Shown here piece by piece: positions 40,619 through 49,516 of a stretch of DNA of 64,000 bases. Both the position numbers and the translations under genes were made by a program. The DNA is from Porifericola rhodea (lineage in GTDB: Bacteria > Bacteroidota > Bacteroidia > Cytophagales > Cyclobacteriaceae): NCBI RefSeq assembly GCF_030506305.1, contig NZ_CP119421.1:426354-490353 (forward strand), read 5' to 3'. The notes below the pieces were generated by a model. That model saw nothing but the letters and a program-made list of their open reading frames with translations, ran no database searches and had not been told where the DNA came from. Each line of letters starts with the position of its first letter. Position 1 is the stretch's first letter.

Positions 40619-41058
40619 AGTTTGCGTTAGTTAACTTATTAAAGTTTTAAAGTAAGAAAGTATAAAGGGTAGAGAACTTATGTTGAAAACATAGTTTGGG
40701 CTTAATGGAAAACTAAGTCAATCCTGAAAAAAATAGCTTTGTTGCTATTCGGACAATAAGATTCTCTTCTCGGAATTTTTTGCTATCTTGGGAGCAAATT
40801 CCGCAGTATAAATACCGCCATTGCGGACTTTCCTCAAAATCAGTTACAAGCAATTTTAAACCGGCTGCGAGTCGCTAATTTTAGGAAGTTCTATATGGCA
40901 ATGAATGATTAAGGTGGCTTAATGATTTTCATTCTTAAGGTGTTTTATTGTGGATAATTAGGTCTTAAAATTTTGTGGTTTGAGACTAATTAAAGTTTTA
41001 AAGTACCAGAAAGCACTTTCTTCAATAGGAAGTGCTTTTTATATTTTCGCCCCCTGCC
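40619..41058 (+). ncRNA. Non-coding region with a possible plus-strand small RNA
   Basis: This 440-bp gap holds no gene I can support. TATCTTGG near 40781-40788 resembles a -7 box. Downstream are a hairpin TCCGCA/TGCGGA (about 40799-40835) and, at 41010-41040, a terminator with a plus-strand T-run. No plus-strand protein gene precedes that terminator, which suggests a transcript of about 250 nt. A 17-bp direct repeat, ATTAAAGTTTTAAAGTA, lies at 40638-40654 and 40989-41005 and brackets the region. A small RNA or a replication/control region are both possible. Confidence 0.35.
41010..41040 (+). terminator. Terminator hairpin
   Basis: AAAGCACTT and AAGTGCTTT pair perfectly around an 11-bp loop and run into TTTTTATATTTT on the plus strand. 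It could also serve the minus-strand regulator that ends at 41059, although the minus-strand T-run is weaker. Confidence 0.65.
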
Positions 41059-41325
41059 CTATTTTTCATCTATCTTATACTTTTTCCTTGGTACCCGTTC
41101 CCCCTTCTCATCTCTTGGTTTACTTATTTCTGATAGGGCTAAAACTATATCCAAGTCGTATACCCGTCCATGTCTTACATTCTGGATTTTAAACTTGTTA
41201 GGGACCTCCAAACCTTTCCTCTCTATGATCCTTTGAACCGGTTTGACATAGTGCCTTAAAGGAATGTGTGGTTCTATATCCTTCAAAATTCTCTTACACA
41301 TCTCTATCTCATAAGGTGTTGGCAT
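41059..41325 (-). CDS. Small hypothetical regulator-partner protein
   Basis: I place the start at the ATG at 41325 (MPTPYEIEMCKRILKDIEPH); the frame extends upstream to 41406, but that would run through the two operator-like palindromes. The 88-residue product is basic and mostly helical, with a short strand-rich part around IQNVRHGRVYDLDIVLALS. It is not recognised. It is divergent from the XRE repressor and probably forms a switch with it. Confidence 0.55.
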   Translation of the reverse strand: MPTPYEIEMCKRILKDIEPHIPLRHYVKPVQRIIERKGLEVPNKFKIQNVRHGRVYDLDIVLALSEISKPRDEKGERVPRKKYKIDEK

Positions 41326-41333
41326 ATCCCAAT

Positions 41334-41399
41334 TATTTACAACTGTAAATAGTATTATCTTGTAGAATAAACTATTAGTAGTTATCTTGTAACAAGATA
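41334..41399. promoter_or_regulatory. Two palindromic operator-like sites between divergent regulators
   Basis: TATTTACA-AC-TGTAAATA (41334-41351) and TATCTTGT-A-ACAAGATA (41383-41399) are perfect 8-bp palindromes. They lie in the short space between the minus-strand 88-residue gene and the plus-strand XRE gene. A partial copy of the second (ATTATCTTGTA) lies at 41354-41364. Binding by the XRE protein is the obvious inference. Confidence 0.6.
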
Positions 41400-41436
41400 T
41401 GAGCAAATATACAACTGTTAGTGTATTTTACAACCA

Positions 41437-41916
41437 ATGGTATATAAAATATCAATAAAAGTTATGGATGAATTAGATAATCTGGGAAAACGAATACGTT
41501 TTTCAAGGAAAAAAAATGGCTTGAGCCAGGAAAAACTAGCTCAACTTTTAGGTATTACAACTAGTGGTGTAGGAAACTATGAAACTGGTAAAAGTAAACC
41601 TAGTATAGAAGTTCTTGTCAATATCAGCAATTTATGTAATGTCACCGTTGACTGGCTTACTAAAGGAGGCGAAGAACCCGACTTCAATTCAAATACCTCT
41701 TCAAGTAAGCCTATGGATAATGGTACATTCGGAGATGACATTGAAAAGCAAATGATGAGAAATGTTATTGCTGAGCTACGTAAGGATAAAGAATACCTTC
41801 AGAATTTACTGAATAATGTAACTTCGGGAAAGGATGAGGTCATTGATATTTTGGCCGAGAGTTTACCAAAAGTAATCTCTGGTTCAGTGACCCCTGTACG
41901 ATACGCTCTACAATGA
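41437..41916 (+). CDS. XRE-family transcriptional regulator
   Basis: The 159-residue protein has an N-terminal Cro/CI-type helix-turn-helix: LGKRIRFSRKKNGLSQEKLA followed by QLLGITTSGVGNYETGKSKP (about residues 16-55). A linker and a coiled C-terminal part for dimerisation follow. A second in-frame ATG at 41464 (MDELDNLGKRIRF) could be the true start. It is the last gene before the tRNA fragment at the element's right edge and is divergent from a small gene across two palindromes, the layout of a phage-type repressor region. No S24 peptidase domain is present, so induction would not be by self-cleavage. Confidence 0.85.
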   Translation: MVYKISIKVMDELDNLGKRIRFSRKKNGLSQEKLAQLLGITTSGVGNYETGKSKPSIEVLVNISNLCNVTVDWLTKGGEEPDFNSNTSSSKPMDNGTFGDDIEKQMMRNVIAELRKDKEYLQNLLNNVTSGKDEVIDILAESLPKVISGSVTPVRYALQ

Positions 41917-41941
41917 GGCTATAAATCAGCTAGTTAGCATG

Positions 41942-41966
41942 GGCAGTTCGAATCTTCTCGTGCGCA
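41942..41966 (+). other. tRNA 3'-end fragment, candidate attachment site (right end of element)
   Basis: GGCAG-TTCGAAT-CTTCT reads as a T-arm with the conserved TTCGAAT loop; it is followed by CGTGCGC, which would be the 3' acceptor strand, and the discriminator base A at 41966. The T-stem has one C.T mismatch (41944 with 41956), as expected where the copied core ends. No 5' tRNA half lies upstream (that sequence is the XRE gene), so this is a fragment. The intact tRNA would begin GCGCACG and should be at the other end of the element. Confidence 0.6.
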
Positions 41967-41973
41967 CTAACAC

Positions 41974-42012
41974 AAAAGCCTGAAGCAGGATGATCCTTGT
42001 TTCAGGCTTTTT
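41974..42012 (+). terminator. Terminator following the tRNA fragment
   Basis: AAAAGCCTGAA pairs with TTTCAGGCTTTTT, with an inner GGAT/ATCC. The hairpin with a T-run a few bases after the tRNA-like end looks like the native terminator of the tRNA gene, now separated from its gene by the element. Confidence 0.75.
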
Positions 42013-42069
42013 ATTTTTTTGCTCTCTCAATAATTTTTAAAATTATCATTTTTCGCTTTTCAAAGAGCA

Positions 42070-43766
42070 CTAAGAAAGTATAATAAAATTAGCCAGATAA
42101 GCTAAACATACAAGACCAAGTGTATACTGGATAATCAAATACATAGCTCCTCCAGGATGTTCAAAATGAATCTTTTCTATGCTTAATTTTAAGCCAAAAA
42201 ATATGAGAGAAGTGTAAAAAAATGACTTCATTAAAGTTGAAAACCATGTTAATGATATGCCAGTTAATATTGGTGACCTCTTAGAGATACTATTAGAAGT
42301 TTCCCTATATTTTTCAGGATTGTATATATTCTCTATCTTATATACCTTTTCATTAAGGTATGTAAATAAAAAAATATTGATGAACGTGAAAAAAAGTAAA
42401 AAAACTATCGTCCAAAGTACTATAAGTTCTTTATGGTAACCATAATCCCACCATACCCGCTGAATCCAACTTCCAAATGCACCCAATAGATAAGCAAATC
42501 CAGCTTTATCATATGTAAGCTTAAAGTGACGATACTCTTTGTCTACGTCTTCTTCTCCATCTGTAAAGCCTTTATCCCTTTGCATTTTAAGCAGTTGTTG
42601 ATAGATATTGCTTAATTGGGCTTTATTATACTTTGAACTATCTGTTAAAACCTTAAATCTGGAGTAGTCAAATTTTAATTTTTGAATGTCAGTTCCATAA
42701 AGATCTATTACACATTTTTTATTTGATTGTTGTAAAGTATTAGTTAATGCATAGGTAAAATCAATTTCTTTTGCAGTCTCCACCGAATTAAAATATAGGG
42801 TATCTGGTAGTAAGCAACTATCTAATAAAACTTCGCCACCGAATTTTGCATCTGAAAAGCTTCCGCTTGAACCGAAAACAACATTTTTTAAGCTAACATT
42901 AGATTTAAAGAAAGATCTATTAAAATCAGCTTTGGAGATAAATTTTGTCTTTTCAAAAATAGCTTCAGAACCAAAATTCACACCTGTAAAATTAGCCAGC
43001 GAATCAAAATCGGTTTCCTTAAAAGACACTTCAGCTTTAAAGTCAACATTATTAAAATTAACTTCAGATTTGAAAACACCTTGTTAATATCAGCCTTTGA
43101 TTTAAATGATGTTCTTCTAAAATCAGCATTAGATTCAAATAATGCATTGTTAAGGTCAACTTCATAATCAAAGTTAACTCCAACAAAACTTGCTAATGAG
43201 TCAAAATGCCCTTCTGTGAAAAGAGCAAATGAAGAAAATTGTGACTTATCAAACTTTACTCTATCATCAAAAAAGGCTCCTCTAAATGTTGAAATATGAC
43301 TAAAAGTAGACCCAACAAAGTTAGCATAGGAATAAAATTCAGATTCTATGAAACTAGTATTAGAATAAAATTTAGCCCCTATAAAAGTAGCATATGAAAA
43401 AAACTTAGCTCCTTCAAAATCCACAGCGTCTCTTACTCCTTTCTTACGAAAAGTAGCATTCCTAAAATCAGCCTTGGAATCAAAATGAGACCATCTAAAA
43501 CTAGCCGAGCTAGGAAAAAGTGCATCCCAAAATAAAGCTTCTTTCAAAAAGAGCGAGCTATCAAATCGAGCATACTCTAAGGTTGTTCTTATAGAGTCAA
43601 CATAATATCTATAAATCTTGTATCTGCTACTATCTATCTCTTGAGCAGATGCAGTTTGAAATCCGCAAGATAATCTTACAAGTAGAACTATAGCGTAGAG
43701 ATAAAAGCGTAGAACCATAATATAAGATAGTTCAAAAGAACTAAATTGTAATACTACCCCCATCAT
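42070..43766 (-). pseudogene. Pentapeptide-repeat membrane protein, broken by a one-base frameshift
   Basis: Two overlapping frames (43766-42978 and 43029-42070) together encode one protein of about 565 residues. It has a signal peptide, then repeats of the A(D/N)F-x-x type (for example FEGAKFFSYATFIGAKF), and three membrane segments in the last 130 residues (LWTIVFLLFFTFINIFLF, SFFYTSLIFFGLKL, YTLGLVCLAYLANFIIL). The frame breaks at the A4 run at 43073-43076. Five A there would restore KADINKVFFKSEVNFNNVDF, in register with the paralogous KADFNRSFFKSNVSLK further on. It may be a pseudogene, a slippage-controlled gene or a base-calling error. The C-terminal part may be channel-like, but no selectivity filter is visible. 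Confidence 0.75.
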
Positions 43767-43844
43767 AAATGGTATAGTTCAGATAGAGTAGAAATAGATT
43801 TAATTGTGTCTTCTAAATAAAAAAAAGTTTTTTTAGGACTGATT

Positions 43845-44786
43845 CTACCCCAACTTCCAATCCCCTAGCCAGTTCATTAGATTTTGAGACCAGATGCTGA
43901 GGCTGGGGTTATCTAATGCCATCCCCATGCCATGGCCACCTTTAGGAAACACATGAAGCTCCACGGGCACATCGTGTTCCAGGCAGGCTGAAGCATACAT
44001 CATACTATTTTGTACGGGCACCCCCTTATCATCCGCAGCATGAAAAAGAAATGCTGGTGGCGCATCCGCAGTAAGATGTTTGTGGTTAGATAACTGCTCA
44101 CGCATGCTTGGCTCAGGTGTATCTCCCAACTGTGCTTTTACCGAACCTTCATGAGCGTATTCAGAAAAAGAGATGACAGGATAACCCAAAATTACCCGAT
44201 CCGGTCGTGCAGTATGCTTATCTATTAAATCGTCTTCAGGCTCCTGATACAAATCAGGCTGTGTCGCCACGGTAGAAGCCAGATGCCCACCAGCGCTAAA
44301 ACCCATAATAGCTACTTTCTCGGAATCCAGCTGATACTTTGCTGCATTTGCTTTAAGGAGACGCATAGCCCGGCAGGCATCCGCATAAGCTGATGGGTAG
44401 GGATCTGGAGATACCCGATAAGTTAGTACTGCTCCAACTATACCGTGCATTGCAAAAAGCTGAGCAAATGGTTGCCCCTCATGATGTGCCTGCACATGAT
44501 AGCCCCCGCCAGGGCAGATTAATACTATCGGGAATTTGCGATTTTCATATCTATTGTGCTTGAGGGAAGGATAGTACAACCTAATTTTAGGTCTGTATTT
44601 TTCGTGGCTTCCATTATTTTTGGAGTCATCATCCCACAACATAATTTCTTCGCCTAAAAAAGGAGGCTCCGGGTCGCGAATGTTTTCATTTTGTACCATA
44701 GACGAAATAGCGCTTAATCCGGCAGAACCCAAAAGCAAGGATGTGCCTTGTATAAACTTTCTTCTTTTTATGCCTGCATTTGCCAT
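43845..44786 (-). CDS. Secreted alpha/beta-hydrolase esterase (acetylxylan-esterase-like)
   Basis: The 313-residue protein begins with a Tat-type signal (KRRKFIQGTSLLLGSAGLSA). The fold is alpha/beta hydrolase of the BD-FAE/acetylxylan esterase group: oxyanion motif CPGGGYH, nucleophile GFSAGG, aspartate in FHAADDKGVP and histidine in KGGHGMG. It probably removes acetyl groups from plant or algal polysaccharides in the periplasm or outside. It is a single gene read opposite to its right neighbour. Length is typical and all catalytic residues are present. Confidence 0.85.
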   Translation of the reverse strand: MANAGIKRRKFIQGTSLLLGSAGLSAISSMVQNENIRDPEPPFLGEEIMLWDDDSKNNGSHEKYRPKIRLYYPSLKHNRYENRKFPIVLICPGGGYHVQAHHEGQPFAQLFAMHGIVGAVLTYRVSPDPYPSAYADACRAMRLLKANAAKYQLDSEKVAIMGFSAGGHLASTVATQPDLYQEPEDDLIDKHTARPDRVILGYPVISFSEYAHEGSVKAQLGDTPEPSMREQLSNHKHLTADAPPAFLFHAADDKGVPVQNSMMYASACLEHDVPVELHVFPKGGHGMGMALDNPSLSIWSQNLMNWLGDWKLG

Positions 44787-44989
44787 TACTGATTGATGTA
44801 AGTTAGGTGGTGTACTTGTAATTTTTTTGAATAATGATCAATCACATAAGATAGTAAAATAAGCTTATCTGCTCAAAAACAATGATTTGGACGTTTTTTA
44901 AAGTTTACAACCCACTATAATTCAATACCATCAAAATATTTATATAATTATATTTTTTACTTAAATATGATAATTTATATAAAAATTAT

Positions 44990-44997
44990 TACATTTG
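44990..44997 (+). promoter_or_regulatory. TAnnTTTG-type -7 promoter box
   Basis: TACATTTG matches the Bacteroidota -7 consensus exactly and lies 40 bp before the lipoprotein start in very AT-rich DNA. The -33 TTTG partner is not clear. Confidence 0.5.
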
Positions 44998-45037
44998 AAG
45001 TAAATATTCGGATTACACGCTTGTAAACCTTAATGAT

Positions 45038-46954
45038 ATGAAAAAATCACAGCAACTTATCTATAGCCTCAAATGGACATCATTGGTGCTTGTTGCCATG
45101 GTGCTTCATGCCTGTAGCGATGAGGTGATAGAAAATACCTCTCCAAAGCAGCAAAGAATAAGTGTAAACAAAAATGCGTCAGACTTAAGCAAACGGGTAC
45201 GCATTCCTCAGTACGAAGAGATGCTCTCTATGTATGACGCTCCAAAGGACGCCTCAGTCAATGGACGCCTACAGTCATCTGCTGCTACTGATACAGATTA
45301 TGTATTGGTGATGAGAGCAGAAGTAGATGCGCCTGTCGTAGAAAACCAGAGTCTGAGAGCCACGCACGTATTTATAGAGGGCGATAAAGCTTTTGTAAGC
45401 TACAACACAGAAGGCTCGGTATACCGTGGCGGAGTGGATATATTTGATATCAGTAACATACAGTCTCCTACGCTTATCTATCAAATGATAGTTGAGGGAA
45501 CTGACTATAGTTCAGTATTTTATGCTGATGGTAAAATTTATCTGGCTGGTGCTACTGAAAATACAGAAGACTTTGATCTTAGCTCTAATGCTATTCTGGA
45601 AATAATAGAATATCCTAACAATCAGGATACAAGTTCAGTTGTAGATATCTCCAGCTTTACCGCTACCGATGTAAAAGTGAAGGGAGACTATATTTATGTG
45701 AGCTCTGGCTCGCATGGTGGCCTTACCATTCTGGATAAAGAAACATTAGAAGAGGTATCCAGCATCGCGATGGATGATACACGCTCTATTGCTTTTAACA
45801 GTCAGTATTACGCAGTGATGCAGGGTACTCCAGCTCGTATCAAAATTTACAATACTACCGACAATAGCTATGTTAATGGCTTTACTGTTGGTGGAGCCAA
45901 CATCCCAGAGTCAAAATCAATATTAAATATTAGCGAAGACAAAATATTTGTACCAGCAGGCAGGGAAGGTTTGAAAATTCTGGACCTTAATAGCGGTGAG
46001 ATATTAACTACTATGCCTTTACCTGAGCTTGAGGGTATTGACCAGGACCTGATCGTCACTAATGGTGTATCTGTAAATGCGGAGAAGATTTTTTGCGCTA
46101 ATGGTGCTGCGGGTATGTACCTTTCAGAACAAGAGGAGGATGTACCTTCTCTCATTGGAAGTGTGGGACTGAATGCCTCCGCTAACTATGTAGAGAGTAA
46201 AGACAAAGTGATGTTTGTAGCTACCGGAACTGGAGGTCTTAAAATTATTGAGATTGTTGATTACAACCCCGGCAATGGAGACTACATTCCTGGTGACGAC
46301 TACGATGATGATGGTGCACCCAAAAACTTGTGTGAGAAAGCTACTCAAGTTGACCAGGAACTGGAAAACCAGATGCTGGAAAACTTCATAGAAACAGTAA
46401 ACCTCGTAGATAGAAAGCCTTCTTACTTCGCAGATGGAATAGTAACTGACCTCTTCATTGAAGAAGATACAGACCTGAAAATTACCTTCCATAGCGAAGC
46501 TACGCTTTATAAAAACACTCTGGGCTATTATATCTATGATCCGGCAAACCCTCCCAGCACTCGCGAGGATGTAGAGAATATGACTATACTCTACGCTAAT
46601 GCTTCTGCGGTAGGTAGTGGTGGAAACCTTACTAAAGGAGATAAAGTATGTTTACAGAACCTGAAAGCTGGTACTGCCATAGGTTTCTTCCTGGTGACAA
46701 AAGGCTGGAATGGTTCTGAAGTTACTTCCGGAGTCTACACTCACTTTACTACCAAGCATCTGAACAACGAACGTGCTAAAGAACATCAGCAGGCCAGCCT
46801 ACTCTTAAGTGCAGAAGATCATAAAATAGCTATACTATCATTTGAAGATATTCGCCTGCCAGGTGGAGATAAGGATTATGATGATGTCATCTTCTTATTG
46901 GAACCTACCAATGAGAATAGTGTTGACTTCTCTGCTCTTACTCCGATCCGATAA
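45038..46954 (+). CDS. LVIVD beta-propeller lipoprotein with DUF4114 domain
   Basis: The 638-residue protein has a lipoprotein signal with the lipobox cysteine in MVLHACSDE (Cys26). Residues about 100-410 hold LVIVD-type propeller blades with repeated phrases such as GGVDIFDISNIQSPTLI, GGLTILDKETLEEV, GLKILDLNSGE and GGLKIIEIVDY. The C-terminal part is a DUF4114 domain (about 490-635), with GTAIGFFLVTKGWNG and the acidic GGDKDYDDVIF, which probably binds calcium. It should be an outer-membrane or surface-anchored lipoprotein; its ligand is unknown. It is transcribed alone, with a promoter box before it and a terminator after. Confidence 0.85.
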   Translation: MKKSQQLIYSLKWTSLVLVAMVLHACSDEVIENTSPKQQRISVNKNASDLSKRVRIPQYEEMLSMYDAPKDASVNGRLQSSAATDTDYVLVMRAEVDAPVVENQSLRATHVFIEGDKAFVSYNTEGSVYRGGVDIFDISNIQSPTLIYQMIVEGTDYSSVFYADGKIYLAGATENTEDFDLSSNAILEIIEYPNNQDTSSVVDISSFTATDVKVKGDYIYVSSGSHGGLTILDKETLEEVSSIAMDDTRSIAFNSQYYAVMQGTPARIKIYNTTDNSYVNGFTVGGANIPESKSILNISEDKIFVPAGREGLKILDLNSGEILTTMPLPELEGIDQDLIVTNGVSVNAEKIFCANGAAGMYLSEQEEDVPSLIGSVGLNASANYVESKDKVMFVATGTGGLKIIEIVDYNPGNGDYIPGDDYDDDGAPKNLCEKATQVDQELENQMLENFIETVNLVDRKPSYFADGIVTDLFIEEDTDLKITFHSEATLYKNTLGYYIYDPANPPSTREDVENMTILYANASAVGSGGNLTKGDKVCLQNLKAGTAIGFFLVTKGWNGSEVTSGVYTHFTTKHLNNERAKEHQQASLLLSAEDHKIAILSFEDIRLPGGDKDYDDVIFLLEPTNENSVDFSALTPIR

Positions 46955-46988
46955 GGTGACAACACATTAACTACCTAAGCTGAAAAGG

Positions 46989-47012
46989 CCGCTCGTTTGA
47001 GCGGTTTTTTTT
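46989..47012 (+). terminator. Rho-independent terminator
   Basis: CCGCTC and GAGCGG pair around GTTT and are followed by eight T. It ends the lipoprotein transcript just before the next gene. Confidence 0.85.
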
Positions 47013-47023
47013 ATTTTAGGGGC

Positions 47024-47533
47024 ATGGCAAATATTATATCAGTCAGAGACTTTACGCCACAGTGGGGAAAGTCTTGTTTTATTGCAGAAACAGCTACCCT
47101 TATTGGGCAGCTCAACATGGGAGATTACTGTAGCGTTTGGTTTAATGCCGTAGTGCGCGCAGATGTTAATGCAATAACTGTAGGTCACCACAGTAATATA
47201 CAGGATGGCGCGGTAATTCACTGCACTTACGAAAAAGCGGCCACTCATATTGGAAACTACGTTACTATTGGGCATAGAGCCATAGTACATGGTTGCACTT
47301 TGGAAGACAAAGTAATGGTAGGTATGGGCGCCATAGTGATGGACCATGCAGTAGTAGAGAGCGGCGCTATGATAGCAGCAGGAGCTGTAGTACTGGAAAA
47401 TACCAGAGTGGAGGCCAATAGTATATATGCGGGAGTACCTGCTAAAAAAGTAAAAGCCATTGGTCCGGAAAACCGTGCCATGATGGAGAGAATAGCTAAT
47501 AATTACACGAAATACGCCGAATGGTATAAATAG
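47024..47533 (+). CDS. Gamma-carbonic-anhydrase-like hexapeptide-repeat protein
   Basis: The start is the ATG at 47024 (MANIISVRDFTPQWG); the open frame upstream runs through the terminator and is not used. The 169-residue product is a left-handed beta-helix of the gamma-CA/PaaY group: SVWFNAVVRADVNAITVG, SNIQDGAVIH and IGHRAIVHGC show the spaced histidines that bind metal between subunits. These proteins form trimers with roles ranging from carbonic anhydrase to thioesterase. Length and motifs are typical. It is followed closely by the dipeptidase gene on the same strand. Confidence 0.9.
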   Translation: MANIISVRDFTPQWGKSCFIAETATLIGQLNMGDYCSVWFNAVVRADVNAITVGHHSNIQDGAVIHCTYEKAATHIGNYVTIGHRAIVHGCTLEDKVMVGMGAIVMDHAVVESGAMIAAGAVVLENTRVEANSIYAGVPAKKVKAIGPENRAMMERIANNYTKYAEWYK

Positions 47534-47579
47534 TATTTGCTGCTTATTTTCTATTTTGTTACACACTTTACCTATACCT

Positions 47580-48863
47580 ATGAATTTAACAAAGATCTCA
47601 TTTCTACTTACAATTCTCATGTCTGCCGGGCTACTCTCCTGCAATAGCGGAGCCCAGGAAAGCAACCCAGAGCAAAGCATTGAGGATAAGGCGCTCGCCT
47701 TAGCAAAAGAATATATTATTGTAGATGGGCACATTGACCTGCCCTACCGTATGCGAGTGGCTAACTTCCGGCTGGAGCGTGAGTTTGTAGACCCCTCCGT
47801 TAAAACTAATGGAGACTTTGACTACGTAAAGGCCAAAGAGGGGGGGCTGGATGCACCTTTCATGTCTATTTACATACCGGCCTCGTATCAATCCAGGTTT
47901 GACCATGAGTACGGCAGGTTTCTGGAAGGTGAGAAAAACCGCGCAAAGGTTCTGGCAGATTCTCTGATAAGTATGGTAGAAGACATTACCGAAAAGTATC
48001 CAGATAAATTTACTATAGCTACCAGTCCTCAGGAGGTAGAAGCAGCTTTCCAGAAAGGGCTTATTGCTCTGCCATTGGGTATGGAAAATGGTGCCCCTTT
48101 AGGCGATGACCTGGCCAATGTACAGTATTTTTATGATCGCGGCATACGCTACATCACACTTACCCATAGTAAGGTCAACCAGATATGTGACTCTTCTTAT
48201 GACTCTACTCGTGTCTGGAACGGACTTAGCCCTTTTGGCGAAGAGGTAGTACAGGAGATGAACAAAGTGGGGATTATGGTAGATGTATCTCATATTTCGG
48301 ATAGTACTTTTTACGATGTAATGAAAATCACCAAAGCTCCGGTCATTGCTTCACATTCCTCATGCAGAGAGTTTGTACCAGGCTTTGAACGTAACATGGA
48401 TGATGAAATGATTAAAACACTTGCCAAAAACGGAGGAGTCATCCAGATCAATTTTGGTTCTACTTTTATAGACGACAGATCCAGAGAAAAGACCGAAGAA
48501 GTAGGCCAACATATCAGCCAGTGGTTAGAAGAAAATGGTTTAGCACGAGAAGACTCTCTGGCACAGGCCTATATTGAAAAATATATGACGGAAAACCCTA
48601 CTTACTCTACAGTAAAAAAAGTAGCTGACCATATTGATCATGTGGTAAAACTTGCCGGTGTAGATTATGTAGGCTTTGGTTCTGACTTTGATGGTGTGGG
48701 TGACACACTCCCCAATGGACTAAAAGATGCCTCTGAATATCCTAACCTGATTGCGGAACTGCTCCGCAGAGGCTATACCGAAGAAGAAATTGAGAAAATT
48801 TGCTATAAAAATGTTTTTAGAGTCTGGAATGAAGTGCAAAAAGTTGCAGAAGAATTAAGCTAA
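47580..48863 (+). CDS. Membrane dipeptidase (peptidase family M19), lipoprotein
   Basis: I choose the ATG at 47580 (MNLTKISFLLTILMSAGLLSC), which gives a lipoprotein signal with lipobox LLSC; the frame upstream starts with a TTG without support. The 427-residue product has the metal-binding motifs of renal-dipeptidase-like enzymes: VDGHIDLPYRM, VDVSHISD, ASHSSCREF and GFGSDFDGV. It hydrolyses dipeptides, including some with a D-amino acid at the C-terminus, in the periplasm or at the outer membrane. The gene is complete and typical in length. Confidence 0.92.
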   Translation: MNLTKISFLLTILMSAGLLSCNSGAQESNPEQSIEDKALALAKEYIIVDGHIDLPYRMRVANFRLEREFVDPSVKTNGDFDYVKAKEGGLDAPFMSIYIPASYQSRFDHEYGRFLEGEKNRAKVLADSLISMVEDITEKYPDKFTIATSPQEVEAAFQKGLIALPLGMENGAPLGDDLANVQYFYDRGIRYITLTHSKVNQICDSSYDSTRVWNGLSPFGEEVVQEMNKVGIMVDVSHISDSTFYDVMKITKAPVIASHSSCREFVPGFERNMDDEMIKTLAKNGGVIQINFGSTFIDDRSREKTEEVGQHISQWLEENGLAREDSLAQAYIEKYMTENPTYSTVKKVADHIDHVVKLAGVDYVGFGSDFDGVGDTLPNGLKDASEYPNLIAELLRRGYTEEEIEKICYKNVFRVWNEVQKVAEELS

Positions 48864-48900
48864 AATATAATCTTTCCTATACTTTAAAGGTTATAGCTGT

Positions 48901-49515
48901 ATGAGATTAACAATTACAGCTATAGCCTTTTTTATTTTCGGTAGTGCTTTCGGGCAGGCTCAAAATCTACAAAAACACCAGCTTCAGACGCAGTTAGGAT
49001 TAAGTTGGGTAGGCGTATTTGCCAAGCTGGCAAATGAAGTAAATGTAGTAGAAGATATACGCATCAGTACAACGCCGGTGTTCCACTTTAACTATGACTA
49101 TTTTATGTACGAAAAGGTAAGTCTGGGAGCAGGCTTTGGCTATCAGCGTATTAGTGCATTTTACGACGATTATCAGTACGAGTCTGATGGAGAAACCGTA
49201 ACAGAAGATTTTAGCTCTACCCTCACGCGTCTGAATTTTTCTGCCAGAGCTTTGTACTGGTATACCAAAACCAAAAAACTAAGTCTTTATTCTGGTTTGC
49301 GTTTAGGAGTTTCCAATTGGTCGGCAGATACCGAAGTAGGTGATCCAAACTTTGACCCTGACCGCTATATTAACCTGGCATTGGGCGCAAATTTTGCTCC
49401 GCAGCTTATCCTGATAGGCGGTGATTTTCCTTTAGCGGAACATTTGCGAATAGGTGGAGAATTAGCTATTGGAGCCCCGTATTTTGTAAGTGGAGGTTTT
49501 ACCTACAGATGGTAA
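48901..49515 (+). CDS. Outer-membrane beta-barrel protein
   Basis: The 204-residue protein has a signal peptide (TAIAFFIFGSAFGQ) and alternating amphipathic strands with aromatic ends, finishing with FVSGGFTYRW, a C-terminal aromatic residue as in outer-membrane proteins. Strands such as VSLGAGFGYQRISAF and INLALGANFAPQLILIG fit a small 8-strand barrel. No specific family is claimed. It ends 1 bp before the stop of the convergent fibre gene. Confidence 0.7.
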   Translation: MRLTITAIAFFIFGSAFGQAQNLQKHQLQTQLGLSWVGVFAKLANEVNVVEDIRISTTPVFHFNYDYFMYEKVSLGAGFGYQRISAFYDDYQYESDGETVTEDFSSTLTRLNFSARALYWYTKTKKLSLYSGLRLGVSNWSADTEVGDPNFDPDRYINLALGANFAPQLILIGGDFPLAEHLRIGGELAIGAPYFVSGGFTYRW

Positions 49516-49516
49516 T

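Larger units (their letters stand above)
1..41966. mobile_element. Candidate integrated virus-like element or island (left end outside window)
   Basis: The right edge is inferred from a tRNA 3'-end fragment on the plus strand at 41942-41966, followed by a terminator. This is the usual outcome when an element integrates at the 3' end of a tRNA gene; the intact tRNA would then lie left of position 1. Inside are lysis genes, many small membrane proteins, a methyltransferase-helicase operon, two IS elements, a serine recombinase, integron cassettes and several defence-like genes. Chromosomal housekeeping and envelope genes begin right after the fragment. Seen: the fragment and the gene content. 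Inferred: that everything from 1 to 41966 is one element; it could be several insertions nested or side by side. Confidence 0.5.

Noticed and set aside
41870-41966. Complete tRNA gene at the element edge
   Set aside because: The sequence before the T-arm is the 3' end of the XRE gene; no D-arm, anticodon arm or 5' acceptor strand pairs with CGTGCGC.
47039-47734. 231-residue minus-strand frame opposite the carbonic-anhydrase-like gene
   Set aside because: It covers a clear hexapeptide-repeat gene on the other strand; the residue pattern is that of a reversed repeat.
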